DNA of 64,000 nucleotides, from contig PUXW01000018.1 in the NCBI GenBank assembly GCA_009659925.1, positions 1-64,000 of the forward strand, written 5' to 3'. A model generated the notes under the pieces. The model had not been told where the DNA came from. It was given only the letters and a program-made list of their open reading frames with translations, and ran no database searches. The translations under genes and the position numbers were made by a program. This document shows positions 1 through 8,075 of the stretch, one piece after another. Every line of letters starts with the position of its first letter. The stretch's first letter is position 1. This DNA comes from Nitratiruptor sp. Lineage in GTDB: Bacteria; Campylobacterota; Campylobacteria; Campylobacterales; Nitratiruptoraceae.

Positions 1-124
1 CCCCATTAAAATCCGCGCCTTCTCCCTTGACGACCCCTCCATCTCCGTCGTCAGGGATACCATCTTCGTCTTCCCGCGCTGGGATATCTACCAACAAAAG
101 ATAGGAGGTAACCATGGTCGATAA
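1..124 (+). CDS. C-terminal fragment, probable cytochrome oxidase accessory protein CcoG/FixG
   Basis: An open frame enters from the left edge (frame starting at base 2) and ends at TAA 122-124, giving about 40 residues. The tail contains a beta-rich stretch (DDPSISVVRDTIFVFPR) that resembles the Ig-like C-terminal domain of CcoG/FixG proteins, which handle copper for cbb3 oxidase assembly. The next genes include a FixH family member, which supports a cbb3-assembly context. It overlaps the next small ORF by 11 nt. Too little is present for a firm call; it could be another protein with a C-terminal Ig fold. Confidence 0.45.
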   Translation, partial: PIKIRAFSLDDPSISVVRDTIFVFPRWDIYQQKIGGNHGR

Positions 125-215
125 ACTGGAAGCAATCATCGGATGGATGCTACTTGGTATGGCTCTCATTACACTCTGGGCCGTTTCAACTCCAAACCAC
201 GCGTATGTGGGGTAG
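114..215 (+). CDS. 33-residue single-span membrane peptide in the cbb3 accessory cluster
   Basis: An ATG at 114 follows a near-perfect Shine-Dalgarno (AGGAGGT) with good spacing, and the frame runs to TAG 213-215. The peptide has a short charged start (MVDKLE), one hydrophobic helix (about residues 8-24) and a short polar tail. It is shorter than the ORF-track cutoff. It overlaps the gene before it by 11 nt and the one after it by 11 nt, so it looks translationally coupled. Small one-helix subunits are typical of cbb3 oxidase and its assembly clusters (CcoQ, CcoS, CcoM). I do not recognise the exact family. Confidence 0.6.
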   Translation: MVDKLEAIIGWMLLGMALITLWAVSTPNHAYVG

Positions 216-807
216 GCTTACGAGGCTCCTCTGGGGAGGGGTCCTCTTCCCTACCCTCCTTCTTGCCACTCCAACCTTCGTCTTGAAGAACGAAGGGATC
301 CTCCCGGACAAAACGGTTGCCAAGATCGAAGAGATCGGCTCCGAGCTCTACCGCAAGAGTGGTATTGCTCTCTATCTCGTTGCCCTGGAGCAGATGCCAG
401 TAAAGAGTATCATCGAGTATGAACGTCAACTAGCACGCCAGCTCACGCCCCCTTTTGTCTTGCTCACCTTCTCCCTTAAAGATCGCAAGGTCGATATTTA
501 CACCTCTTCTCCCGAGGTGGAAGAGCTCTTCGACAAGGAGCAGGTGCTCAGCCCCTTTCCCTGGAGCGGGACCATCATTCCCATTCTCGAATCCCACTCC
601 AAGAATCCCAAGGCCGCGGTTGAGGCTGCTTTGCTCAATGGCTATGCCGATATCGCCGAACAAATCGCTGCAAGCCGCGGTTTCGAGTTGGCAAGCGGGA
701 TAGGCAACACCAACCGCAATATCTACCGCGCCCTTCGCCTCCTCTTTTACACCATCCTCGCCCTCATTCTCGCCAATTTCTTCTACAGGAGGATCCTGCG
801 CCGATGA
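205..807 (+). CDS. TPM-domain-like membrane-anchored periplasmic protein
   Basis: The product is 200 aa if the ATG at 205 is used. That start gives a normal signal sequence (MWGRLTRLLWGG...LLATP) and overlaps the preceding stop; the TTG at 154 would add 17 residues of no obvious use. The periplasmic part resembles the TPM/YgcG fold (about residues 25-135), and one C-terminal helix (about 175-195) ends in basic residues, so the protein is probably anchored with its domain outside. It overlaps fixH by 4 nt (ATGA). TPM proteins are linked to membrane-complex assembly, so a role in oxidase maturation is an inference from context. Confidence 0.55.
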   Translation: MWGRLTRLLWGGVLFPTLLLATPTFVLKNEGILPDKTVAKIEEIGSELYRKSGIALYLVALEQMPVKSIIEYERQLARQLTPPFVLLTFSLKDRKVDIYTSSPEVEELFDKEQVLSPFPWSGTIIPILESHSKNPKAAVEAALLNGYADIAEQIAASRGFELASGIGNTNRNIYRALRLLFYTILALILANFFYRRILRR

Positions 808-1295
808 GTGAACGCAACTACTGGCCCCACTTCATCCTTGCTCTCGTCGTCTTTGCCATCGTCCTTGGGGTTTGGACCATTCGGGTAGCGATGGAACATC
901 CAGTGGAGCTGGACAACAGTTTCATGATGAGCTACCGGGAGGTCGATGAGAACTACTACCAGATCGAACAGGCGGCCAGGGCCTTTGACAAGCGCTACCG
1001 GGTGGAGCTTCGCAACGAGATTTTGCGTCCAGGGGAGCCTTTGCGGATTGTGGTCCAGGACCACGCTGGAACTCCAATCCCAAATGCCCAGGTCGAGATT
1101 CTCTTGACCCGCCCCGAAACTTCCAAATACGATCGGCGCCTCATGGCCACTTTCGTTGGGGATCACTATGAGGCCCAAGTCGACTACCCGTTGGAAGGTC
1201 GCTGGGATGTAGTGGTTCGAGTGCGCATCGGCGATCTCTTTCGCTACTTCAAGTTCAAGCGCTCTACTAGGAGGATCATTGAGGATAAACCTTAA
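804..1295 (+). CDS. FixH family protein
   Basis: This 163-aa protein has one N-terminal membrane helix (about residues 8-27) and a periplasmic beta-sandwich that begins after a region with YREVDENYY. This is the usual FixH/CcoH layout: an anchored Ig-like domain that assists cbb3-type cytochrome c oxidase assembly. The ATG overlaps the stop of the upstream gene (ATGA), so the two are coupled. The gene is the last of the accessory cluster; rplM follows after a 77-nt gap with its own promoter-like sequence. Confidence 0.75.
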   Translation: MSERNYWPHFILALVVFAIVLGVWTIRVAMEHPVELDNSFMMSYREVDENYYQIEQAARAFDKRYRVELRNEILRPGEPLRIVVQDHAGTPIPNAQVEILLTRPETSKYDRRLMATFVGDHYEAQVDYPLEGRWDVVVRVRIGDLFRYFKFKRSTRRIIEDKP

Positions 1296-1372
1296 AGCTT
1301 CCTGAATTTAAGGGAAGTTAAAGGAAGTTGCAAGTAAAATCTGGGGCATCAAATCTTCATAAGGGTGCGAGG

Positions 1373-1792
1373 ATGAAATTCACCAAGATGATCAAACCCG
1401 ACGAGGTTCAACGGGAGTGGCATCTCATCGATGCCGAGGGGCAGACCTTTGGTCGCTTGATTACCCAGATCGCCACATTGTTGCGGGGGAAACACAAACC
1501 CTACTACACCCCCCATGTCGATTGTGGGGATTATGTTGTAGTGATCAACGCCTCCAAGGTGCGGGTAAGTGGGGATAAGGAGAACAAGGAGTACCACAAG
1601 CACACTGGGTATTTCGGGAATGTGAAGAGTCAGAAGTTGGCCGAGTTGCGGGAAAAAAATCCTGAAAAGCTCTTCAAGCTGGCCACCCGCGGGATGCTGC
1701 CTAAGAATAAGTTGGGTCGGGCGATGCTCAAGAAGCTCAAGGTCTACCCAGGCAGCGAGCATCCACATACAGCACAAGTGAAGGGAAAGTGA
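1373..1792 (+). CDS. rplM: 50S ribosomal protein L13
   Basis: The product is 139 aa, the usual L13 length, when started at ATG 1373 ([17 protein letters not shown]). The ORF-track start at 1328 adds 15 residues that L13 does not have. Family hallmarks are seen, including the [10 protein letters not shown] region and [16 protein letters not shown] near the C-terminus. It lies 1 nt before rpsI, the standard rplM-rpsI operon. The upstream gap holds a weak inverted repeat (CTTCC/GGAAG, 1298-1317) and a TAAAAT -10-like box (1335-1340), which could be an end signal for the fixH operon and a start for this one. Confidence 0.97.
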   Translation: MKFTKMIKPDEVQREWHLIDAEGQTFGRLITQIATLLRGKHKPYYTPHVDCGDYVVVINASKVRVSGDKENKEYHKHTGYFGNVKSQKLAELREKNPEKLFKLATRGMLPKNKLGRAMLKKLKVYPGSEHPHTAQVKGK

Positions 1793-1793
1793 G

Positions 1794-2186
1794 ATGGCAC
1801 GATACTACGCGACAGGAAAACGCAAGACGGCGGTAGCCAAAGTCTGGATTAGCAACAATGGGAGTGGGAAGATTACCGTCAATGGAATGAGTCTCGATCA
1901 GTGGCTTGGAGGTCACGAGGCTTTGAAACTGCGGGTCCGCCTCCCTCTGGCTTTGACCAAAATGGAGGGGAGTGTCGATGTGGTGGCAACCACCCTTGGA
2001 GGAGGCTATTCTGCCCAGGCCGATGCCCTCAAGCATGGGATCTCCAAGGCTTTGTGCCTGATGGACGAGAGTTTGCGTGCCGTCCTCAAGCCCCATGGAC
2101 TCTTGCGCCGGGATGCCCGGGTGGTGGAACGCAAAAAGTACGGAAAACACAAAGCCCGCCGTTCTCCCCAATTTTCCAAGCGTTAA
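1794..2186 (+). CDS. rpsI: 30S ribosomal protein S9
   Basis: The protein is 130 aa and full length. It opens with [16 protein letters not shown] and ends in the basic tail ([11 protein letters not shown]) that reaches toward the P-site tRNA in the 30S subunit. It starts directly after rplM, so the two are co-transcribed and probably co-translated. Nothing is unusual. Confidence 0.98.
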   Translation: MARYYATGKRKTAVAKVWISNNGSGKITVNGMSLDQWLGGHEALKLRVRLPLALTKMEGSVDVVATTLGGGYSAQADALKHGISKALCLMDESLRAVLKPHGLLRRDARVVERKKYGKHKARRSPQFSKR

Positions 2187-2237
2187 TGCCTCGCTCCGGG
2201 CCCTTTCGCCCGGGCTACATTCGTGCAAAGGATCGGG

Positions 2238-2597
2238 ATGCTCAAAGATATCTCTCCCCAAGAGCTCAAGAAGCTGGCCGAAGAGGGGGTGGTCATTATC
2301 GACATCCGCACCCCCATGGAGTGGCAGCAGACTGGAGTCATCCCCAACTCCAAGCTCCTCACCTTCTTCGACATCTACGGCAATTACGATATCGATCGCT
2401 TCATGCAGGAGTTCCAGCGCCTCGTTCCCACCAAGGAGACCCCCTTCGTTCTCGTCTGCCGTACGGGGAGCCGAACATCGACGGTGGGGAACTTCCTGGC
2501 CAACCAGATGGGCTATACCAACGCCATGCACCTGGCTGGGGGTATTTACGCCTGGCAGCGGGAAGGTCATGGCTTCGTGCCCCCGGTTAATCAATAG
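2238..2597 (+). CDS. rhodanese-like domain protein
   Basis: A single-domain rhodanese of about 119 aa if started at ATG 2238, which has AAAGGAT upstream; GTG at 2223 would add 5 residues. It shows the typical VVIIDIRTPMEW motif, the active-site loop CRTGSRTS with a catalytic Cys, and the C-terminal GGIYAW. Such proteins carry persulfide sulfur or bind it for sulfur transfer. There is no signal peptide, so it is cytoplasmic. It follows rpsI by about 50 nt and may be cotranscribed. The physiological acceptor cannot be told from context. Confidence 0.9.
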   Translation: MLKDISPQELKKLAEEGVVIIDIRTPMEWQQTGVIPNSKLLTFFDIYGNYDIDRFMQEFQRLVPTKETPFVLVCRTGSRTSTVGNFLANQMGYTNAMHLAGGIYAWQREGHGFVPPVNQ

Positions 2598-2601
2598 CTG
2601 T

Positions 2602-2607
2602 TATAAT
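2602..2607 (+). promoter_or_regulatory. extended -10 box (TGTTATAAT) just before the 2615 ORF
   Basis: TATAAT preceded by TG with one base between fits an extended -10 element, the common type in this phylum. It ends only 7 nt before the ATG at 2615, so a transcript from it would be almost leaderless, although GAAGG also lies in the gap and could serve as a ribosome-binding site on a longer transcript. Confidence 0.5.
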
Positions 2608-2614
2608 TGAAGGT

Positions 2615-3094
2615 ATGAGATCGATTCTAGCACTCCTAGTTGGTTGTATCGGATTGTTGGGGGCTATGCTTCCCGAGGTGGAGGGGGAAGATCGGATCGT
2701 TATCCACGGCTATTACGCTCCCTTGGAGGGGGATCGTAGCTGTAACCTCTACCGGATTCGGGTCACCCTCATCGGGACCCAAGACGATGGGGAGGGAGAG
2801 GATCTGGTGGACTTTACCATCTACGACGATGGACGGGTGGTGGCCCAGAAGTATGTGGCCATCCCCGTGGGGGCGCGTAAAGAGGTGGAGCTGCTCCTCT
2901 TTTACGAAGCTCCTTTGAGCCAGAGGGCCCCTGGAGTCGCCATCGAATCCCAGGAGCTGGGGATCTATGTGGATCCCTTTACCCCCGAGGAGAATGGATC
3001 GATGTGTCTCGGGTATCGAAATGAGCTGCTCATTCGCTCCCATATCCAGCGGAATTGTCGTACTATGAGCCGTTACGGCTCGAAGTGCCGTTGA
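2615..3094 (+). CDS. secreted protein of unknown function
   Basis: The product is 159 aa with a clear N-terminal signal peptide (MRSILALLVGCIGLLGAMLPEVEG). A cysteine in the hydrophobic core does not make a convincing lipobox. The mature part is about 135 aa, rich in beta-strand pattern, with several Cys (SCNLY, MCLGY, RNCR, SKCR) that could form disulfides in the periplasm. I do not recognise a family. Its 3' end overlaps the convergent histidine kinase gene by 32 nt. It may have its own promoter. Confidence 0.75.
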   Translation: MRSILALLVGCIGLLGAMLPEVEGEDRIVIHGYYAPLEGDRSCNLYRIRVTLIGTQDDGEGEDLVDFTIYDDGRVVAQKYVAIPVGARKEVELLLFYEAPLSQRAPGVAIESQELGIYVDPFTPEENGSMCLGYRNELLIRSHIQRNCRTMSRYGSKCR

Positions 3095-4124
3095 ATTTGA
3101 GGCTGACCCGAGTCCCCTTGCCCACCTCACTTTCGATATCGATCTTGATATCCAGCTCGTCACACAACTTCTTGACGATACTCAATCCAATTCCAATGCC
3201 CCGGTCACTCTCCTTGTAGAAGCGGTCGAAGACCCGCTTCCTATCCTTGATTCCCTTGCCGCTGTCTTCGATGATGAGGCGGTTTCGCTCGACAATAGCC
3301 CGGACATAACCTCCCCGTTTGTTGTACTTGGCGGCGTTGGAGAGGAGGTTATCGAGGATCCGGGTGAGGAGGTCCTTTTGGATGTAGAGGGTTACCTTGG
3401 CCCGCTCTTGGAGTTGGAAGTGGAGGTTGGGATAGAGGGAGGAGAAGTAGCGGAGGCGGTCCTTAACCAGCTGGTTGAGGGAGATTTTGTTTGGTTCGCT
3501 CTTGATATTCTTGAGGAAGAGGCGGAGATTCTCCTGGAGGGCGAGAATGGTCTCGATGCTCTGGGATATCCGGTCTAAAAAGGGGCTCTTGCACTCTCGC
3601 TTGGCCATTTCGATGTTGAGAACCATCGCCGAAATGGGGGTATTGAAGTCGTGGAGGATATCCTTGATGAACTCCTGGTTGATCTTGAGGGCTTGGCGGA
3701 TCGGCTGGAGGGTATAGAGGGTTAAGACGAAGGCGAGGACCATGATGAGAAGGGAGGCAAAGGCGAAAAGGGAGAGGATACTTGAGGCAAGCTCTTGGAT
3801 ATCTTCCTGGAGTTTGGGGTACTTGTAGGAGATTTTCAGGTAGTAGCGCTTGGAAGTTGGAAGGGGGAAGAGGGCGTAGAGCTCCTCTTTGTCGGTGTAG
3901 AGCTTGTTGACCAGAGCTTTCCCGTTTTTGGGATAGAAGTCGTAATCGAAGTCCTTGCAGTTGAGGGTATAGCTACACACCTGCATCCGCTTGAGGAGGA
4001 GTTCGTAGATATCCTTCTTTTTGTCGTTGTAGAAGAAGAAAAAGAGGAGGGCGAGCATGAGTTCGAGGAGGGTGAAGAAGATGAGAAAGTTCTTGTAGAG
4101 CGACTCCCGTTCGCTCCTATTCAA
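3063..4124 (-). CDS. membrane sensor histidine kinase
   Basis: The 353-aa protein has two membrane helices (about residues 12-32 and 112-138) flanking a periplasmic sensor loop of about 80 aa with two cysteines (C50, C56). The dimerisation box has the phospho-acceptor H158 in LHDFNTP, and the ATPase domain shows the N box (DNLLSNAAKYN), G1 (EDSGKGI), F box (FDRFYK) and G2 (GIGIGLSIVKKL). It overlaps the response regulator by 8 nt, forming one two-component operon. The signal is unknown; the divergent neighbour is a peptide-type binding protein, so a nutrient-related signal is possible but unproven. Confidence 0.95.
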   Translation of the reverse strand: MNRSERESLYKNFLIFFTLLELMLALLFFFFYNDKKKDIYELLLKRMQVCSYTLNCKDFDYDFYPKNGKALVNKLYTDKEELYALFPLPTSKRYYLKISYKYPKLQEDIQELASSILSLFAFASLLIMVLAFVLTLYTLQPIRQALKINQEFIKDILHDFNTPISAMVLNIEMAKRECKSPFLDRISQSIETILALQENLRLFLKNIKSEPNKISLNQLVKDRLRYFSSLYPNLHFQLQERAKVTLYIQKDLLTRILDNLLSNAAKYNKRGGYVRAIVERNRLIIEDSGKGIKDRKRVFDRFYKESDRGIGIGLSIVKKLCDELDIKIDIESEVGKGTRVSLKFNGTSSRNGS

Positions 4125-4746
4125 GGGTATAGCCCTTGGAGCGGATGTTGCGGATGTCGATGCCGAATTTACTCTTGAGCTTGTTGATGGTTACCCGCAA
4201 GGCGACATCGCTGGGGTTGTGCATGAGGCTCAAGAGCTCCTCTTTGGAGACAATGTCGTTTTGGTTTTGAACCAGCGTCTTGAGGATGTTGAACTGGACC
4301 TCCCCAATGGGTTCGAGATGGCCGTTGACCTTGATGGTCTTGGTGGCTGGGTCGAGTTCGAGGTGCTTGTATCGGAGGATCTTCTCTTTAGGCTCTTTGA
4401 ACTTGGAGCGGATGCGGATGAGGAGCTCTTCGGGATGGAAGGGCTTTTTGATGTAGTCCACGGCACCGATGTCGAAGGCCTTGGCCATGGTGTCGAGGGT
4501 GGTCAAGGCGGTAATGAAGATAACGGGAGTCTCGTCTTCTGCCTCTTTGAGCTCCTTGACGATATCGAGACCGCTCTCTCCCGTGAGGTTGATGTCGAAG
4601 AGGTAGAGATCGTAGTGGTTGTCGAAGGTCAAGTCAATGGCATCTTGGGCGGTGTAGCCCACATCCACCTGAAATCCTTCGCTTTGGAGGTAGTCTTTGA
4701 GACTTTGGGCGAGGAGTTCGTCATCTTCGATGAGCAGAATCTTCAA
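4117..4746 (-). CDS. OmpR-family response regulator
   Basis: The 209-aa protein has an N-terminal receiver domain (acidic pair EDD at 7-9, phospho-acceptor D51 in LYLFDINL, conserved K101 in KKPF) and a shortened winged-helix DNA-binding domain from about residue 125 to 209 (VQFNILKTLVQNQNDIVSKEELL). It is the first gene of the pair with the kinase, read away from the binding-protein gene. The roughly 70-nt divergent gap to that gene is a plausible place for autoregulation or control of the neighbour. Confidence 0.95.
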   Translation of the reverse strand: MKILLIEDDELLAQSLKDYLQSEGFQVDVGYTAQDAIDLTFDNHYDLYLFDINLTGESGLDIVKELKEAEDETPVIFITALTTLDTMAKAFDIGAVDYIKKPFHPEELLIRIRSKFKEPKEKILRYKHLELDPATKTIKVNGHLEPIGEVQFNILKTLVQNQNDIVSKEELLSLMHNPSDVALRVTINKLKSKFGIDIRNIRSKGYTLE

Positions 4747-4783
4747 AGGCCCTCCTTTTGGCAGAAGTTTACCAAAATAGTGT

Positions 4784-4789
4784 TATGAT
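4784..4789 (+). promoter_or_regulatory. extended -10 box before the binding-protein gene
   Basis: TG-T-TATGAT lies about 25 nt upstream of the binding-protein start in the divergent gap shared with the response regulator gene. No good -35 at 17 nt spacing is seen, which is usual for this phylum. Confidence 0.45.
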
Positions 4790-4817
4790 TAGGTTAAAAA
4801 TTCCTGATGGAGGGATG

Positions 4818-6314
4818 ATGGGTCGATTGGTGTGGCTCTTCTTGCCCCTTTGGCTCTTTGGCTCCGTGCTCCATCTGGCCATTGGGGCCACTCCAAGCCG
4901 GATCAACCCCCTCCTGGCCACCGATAGCGCCAGTGGGGAGATTGCCGGCTGGATTTTCAATGGCCTCTTCAAGTATGACAAGGATGGGAAGATCGTCCCC
5001 GATCTTGCCGCCTCCTACCACTTCGTCGACGAGCGTCACTTGGAGGTAGAGCTGCGTCGGGGGGTGACCTGGCACGATGGAGCTCCGTTTAGTGCCGACG
5101 ATGTCCTCTTCACCTACCAGCTCATCCGCTCCCCCAAGATCTTCACCCCCTACGCTGATGAATTTCGGTATGTGGAAGAGGTGGAAAAGCTGGGCCCTTA
5201 CAAGGTACGAATCACCTACAAAAAGCCCTATTTCAAAGCCCTGCAAACCTGGATGGTCGGCATCGTCCCCAAACACATCCTCGAAAACGAGGACGATATT
5301 ATGACCAGTTCCTTCAACCGCCATCCAATCGGGACGGGACCCTACAAGTTGGAACATTTCGAGGTCTCCCAAGACATCATCCTCACCGCCAACGAATCCT
5401 ACTTCATCCATCCCCCCAACATCGAACGGATCCACTACCACTTCCTCCCAGATCCTGCGACCCGATTCCTCATGCTCAAATCCCACAAACTCGATGTGGG
5501 CTCTTTGAGCCCCCTCCAACTTGAGCGCCAGATCGACCAGGAGTTCCGCCGCTTCTATGCCATCTACGAACAGCCAAGCCGCGGCTACACCTATCTGGGC
5601 TTCAATCTCAAAGATCCCAAATTCCAGGACAAGCGGGTCAGGGAGGCCATCAACCTCGCCATCGACCGGCAAGAGCTCATCGATCTGCTCTTCCTCTCCC
5701 ACGCCCGTATTTGTACTGGTCCCTTCATGCCAGGGACCTTCGCCTACAACCCCAATGTCCCTCCTCCCAGGGTCGATCTCCATCGGGCCAGGAGCCTCCT
5801 GGCCCAAGCGGGCTATGGGCCACAGCGGCCCCTCGAATTCGAGATCGCCACCAACTCCAACAACTCCATCCGGCTCTACGCCGCCCAGATCATTCAGTAC
5901 CAGCTGGCCCGCATCGGGGTTCGGGTCCGAATCCGGGCCATGGAGTGGCAAGCCTTCCTCAATACTGTTGTCATGCCTCGCCGCTTCGAGACGGTCCTTC
6001 TAGGCTGGGGGCTTGGGCTCACCCCTGATGCCTACTCCATCTGGCACAGCGACGGGATGCGCAAGGGGGGGTTCAACTTCGTGGGGTATAGCAATCCCGA
6101 GGTGGATCGGCTCATTGAGGAGGCCGAGACCACCATCGATCAAAAGCGATTGGCTCAACTCTACCAGCAGATTTTCGCCCTTATCGTCGCCGATTTGCCC
6201 TATATCTTCCTCTACATCCCCAACTCCATCACCGCCGTCAACCGCTCCATCCACCCGGTAGAACCGGCCCTTGTTGGCATCATGCACAATGTGATCGATT
6301 GGATCAAGCCATGA
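4818..6314 (+). CDS. ABC transporter periplasmic binding protein, peptide/nickel type (SBP family 5)
   Basis: About 498 aa, with an N-terminal signal peptide (LVWLFLPLWLFGSVLHLAIGA). Family 5 features include the NPLLATDSASGEI start, LRRGVTWHDGAPFSADDV, the HPIGTGPYKL loop and REAINLAIDRQELI. It would capture oligopeptides or a similar ligand outside the inner membrane. GGAGGG sits right before two overlapping ATGs (4815, 4818), so the exact start is uncertain. No permease or ATPase gene is adjacent; a DppB-like permease is encoded some 56 kb away in this window. It overlaps the HAD gene by 4 nt. Confidence 0.92.
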   Translation: MGRLVWLFLPLWLFGSVLHLAIGATPSRINPLLATDSASGEIAGWIFNGLFKYDKDGKIVPDLAASYHFVDERHLEVELRRGVTWHDGAPFSADDVLFTYQLIRSPKIFTPYADEFRYVEEVEKLGPYKVRITYKKPYFKALQTWMVGIVPKHILENEDDIMTSSFNRHPIGTGPYKLEHFEVSQDIILTANESYFIHPPNIERIHYHFLPDPATRFLMLKSHKLDVGSLSPLQLERQIDQEFRRFYAIYEQPSRGYTYLGFNLKDPKFQDKRVREAINLAIDRQELIDLLFLSHARICTGPFMPGTFAYNPNVPPPRVDLHRARSLLAQAGYGPQRPLEFEIATNSNNSIRLYAAQIIQYQLARIGVRVRIRAMEWQAFLNTVVMPRRFETVLLGWGLGLTPDAYSIWHSDGMRKGGFNFVGYSNPEVDRLIEEAETTIDQKRLAQLYQQIFALIVADLPYIFLYIPNSITAVNRSIHPVEPALVGIMHNVIDWIKP

Positions 6315-6964
6315 AGCGGGTGAGTATCCTCTTCGATCTGGACGGGACCCTCATCGATTCGAGCCAGGCCATCGTTGAGAGTTTCACCAAAGCCTGTCTC
6401 GATCTGGGCAAGGAGCCGCCTTCGCCCCAGGAGGTTTTGCGCCTCGTGGGCCACCCCTTGGAGCAGATCTTCCTCTACCTCCTCGATATTCCAGATCCGC
6501 AACCCTTTGTGGAGCGCTACAAGGCCCACTACCGCCAGGTCTTCCTGGAGCAGACGAGACTCCTTCCCTTTGTGCGAGAAGGAATCGAGCGGGCTTTCGC
6601 CTTTGCTCAGCTTGGCGTTGTGACGAGTAAGACGGGGCTCTACTCCCGCCAGCTGTTGGAGCACTTCGGTTTGCTCCCCTTTTTCGCCGTGGTTATCGGG
6701 AGCGAGGATACCCACCATCTCAAGCCCCATCCTGAAGGGATCCTGAAGGCTTTGCACAAGATGGGGGGACGGGTGGAACATAGCTGGATGGTGGGGGATA
6801 CCTGTTTGGATGTGGAAGCGGCTAACCGCGCCGAAATCGGTTCGATCGCAGTGACATGTGGATATGGGCGGGTGGAGTCCCTGAAGCGGTGTGCCCGGAT
6901 CTTGCGCTCCAATACTTTAGAGGCGGTGAAGGAGATCAAGTGGATTGAATCTATCCCAGGGTGA
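6311..6964 (+). CDS. HAD-superfamily hydrolase, phosphoglycolate phosphatase-like
   Basis: The product is 217 aa from ATG 6311, which overlaps the previous stop (ATGA); the track's TTG at 6299 is less likely. HAD motif I is FDLDGTLIDS with the nucleophilic Asp, motif II is the VVTSKTG region, and motif IV is VGDTCLDVEAA. The cap domain is the alpha-helical Gph/PGP type. It probably dephosphorylates a small phosphate ester such as 2-phosphoglycolate. The exact substrate is not fixed by sequence. It is cotranscribed with the binding-protein gene by position. Confidence 0.85.
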   Translation: MKRVSILFDLDGTLIDSSQAIVESFTKACLDLGKEPPSPQEVLRLVGHPLEQIFLYLLDIPDPQPFVERYKAHYRQVFLEQTRLLPFVREGIERAFAFAQLGVVTSKTGLYSRQLLEHFGLLPFFAVVIGSEDTHHLKPHPEGILKALHKMGGRVEHSWMVGDTCLDVEAANRAEIGSIAVTCGYGRVESLKRCARILRSNTLEAVKEIKWIESIPG

Positions 6965-7037
6965 GGGGAGATGGAGCACTTCATTGCATATTTGAGATAA
7001 TTCAATTTTATAAAGTTATCTTTAAGAGGGAGTTGAC

Positions 7038-7043
7038 TACAAT
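7038..7043 (+). promoter_or_regulatory. -10 box (TACAAT) before porG
   Basis: TACAAT lies about 28 nt upstream of the porG start in an AT-rich gap of about 100 nt that contrasts with the GC-rich genes on both sides. AAGGAG before the ATG is the ribosome-binding site. This is the likely start of the por operon transcript. Confidence 0.5.
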
Positions 7044-7070
7044 AGAGTAACAATTTTGTAAGGAGCGACA

Positions 7071-7628
7071 ATGTTGGAGATTCGCTGGCATAGCCGGGCA
7101 GGTCAGGGAGCCGTGACAGGGGCCAAGGGATTGGCCGATGTGGTAGCCAATACCGGTAAATATGTCCAAGCCTTCGCCTTCTATGGCTCCGCGAAGCGGG
7201 GAGCAGCGATGACCGCCTACAATCGGGTCGACGACAAACCGATCCTCAACCATGAGAAGTTCATGCGGCCAGACTATGTCCTCGTCATCGATCCAGGACT
7301 CACCTACACCGCCGATATCACCGCCAACGAGAAAGAGGATACCAAATATATTATTACGACCCACCTCTCCAAAGAGGAGCTCATCAAATCCCAGCCAAAG
7401 CTGGAGGGCAAAGAGGTCTATGTCGTGGATTGTATGCAAATCTCCCTCGATACCATTGGACGGGCCATCCCCAACACGCCGATGCTCGGAGCGCTCATGA
7501 AGGTGAGCGGGATGTTCGACCTGGAGTATTTCCAAAACGCGATGCGCAAGGTCTTGAGCAAATTCCCCCAAAAGATCATCGATGCCAACATGAAGGCGAT
7601 CGAGCGGGCCTACAACGAAGTTCGATAA
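7071..7628 (+). CDS. porG: pyruvate:ferredoxin oxidoreductase, gamma subunit
   Basis: The 185-aa subunit opens with the family signature WHSRAGQGAVTGAKGLADV and continues with AFYGSAKRGAAM. In the four-subunit enzyme the gamma subunit completes the catalytic core that interconverts pyruvate plus CoA with acetyl-CoA and CO2, passing electrons to ferredoxin or flavodoxin. It is the first gene of a compact gamma-delta-alpha-beta operon, the order also known in Helicobacter. In an autotrophic member of this phylum the enzyme can run toward pyruvate synthesis with the reductive TCA cycle; that direction is inference. Confidence 0.95.
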   Translation: MLEIRWHSRAGQGAVTGAKGLADVVANTGKYVQAFAFYGSAKRGAAMTAYNRVDDKPILNHEKFMRPDYVLVIDPGLTYTADITANEKEDTKYIITTHLSKEELIKSQPKLEGKEVYVVDCMQISLDTIGRAIPNTPMLGALMKVSGMFDLEYFQNAMRKVLSKFPQKIIDANMKAIERAYNEVR

Positions 7629-7638
7629 AGGATTGCAG

Positions 7639-8073
7639 ATGGCACGGGACATGAAACATATCGATGTCGAAGAGATCAAGGATCTTGGCTGGGACGAGCT
7701 CATTCCCGGAGCGGCCCTCTTCTCCTTCAAGGAGCCGGTGGAGGATGTGGTGGAAGTCCCCATGGAGGAGCGCCCCTACGCCCCGACCAACTCCCATGAG
7801 TGGCAGGTTGGGGATTGGCGGGTCGAAAAGCCAGTCTTCAACCGCGACTTGTGTATCGATTGCCAGTTTTGCTGGGTCTTTTGTCCAGATATCTCCATCT
7901 TGAGTCGGGACAAGAAGATGATCGGCGTTATCTACGAGCACTGCAAGGGGTGTGGTATTTGTGTGGAGGTGTGCCCTACCAACCCCAAATCCCTCCTCAT
8001 GTTCCCCGAACACATGGATAATGAGGAGGCCCTCAAGCAGTGGCCCCAAAAAGAAGAGAAGAAAAAGGATTGA
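7639..8073 (+). CDS. porD: pyruvate:ferredoxin oxidoreductase, delta (ferredoxin-like) subunit
   Basis: About 144 aa, started at ATG 7639, which has AAAGGA at a good distance; TTG 7633 is the alternative. The C-terminal half carries two 4Fe-4S sites, CIDCQFCWVFCPD and CKGCGICVEVCPT, that relay electrons from the TPP site to the external carrier. The N-terminal 60 residues are a short extension typical of the 2-oxoacid oxidoreductase delta chain. It lies 10 nt after porG and 2 nt before porA. Confidence 0.95.
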   Translation: MARDMKHIDVEEIKDLGWDELIPGAALFSFKEPVEDVVEVPMEERPYAPTNSHEWQVGDWRVEKPVFNRDLCIDCQFCWVFCPDISILSRDKKMIGVIYEHCKGCGICVEVCPTNPKSLLMFPEHMDNEEALKQWPQKEEKKKD

Positions 8074-8075
8074 GC

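Noticed and set aside
1298-1317. CTTCC/GGAAG inverted repeat before rplM as an L13 leader
   Set aside because: The stem is only 5 bp with a 10-nt loop and may be chance; not enough to claim a leader or terminator.
4794-5951. 385-aa minus-strand ORF
   Set aside because: It is a shadow of the SBP gene.
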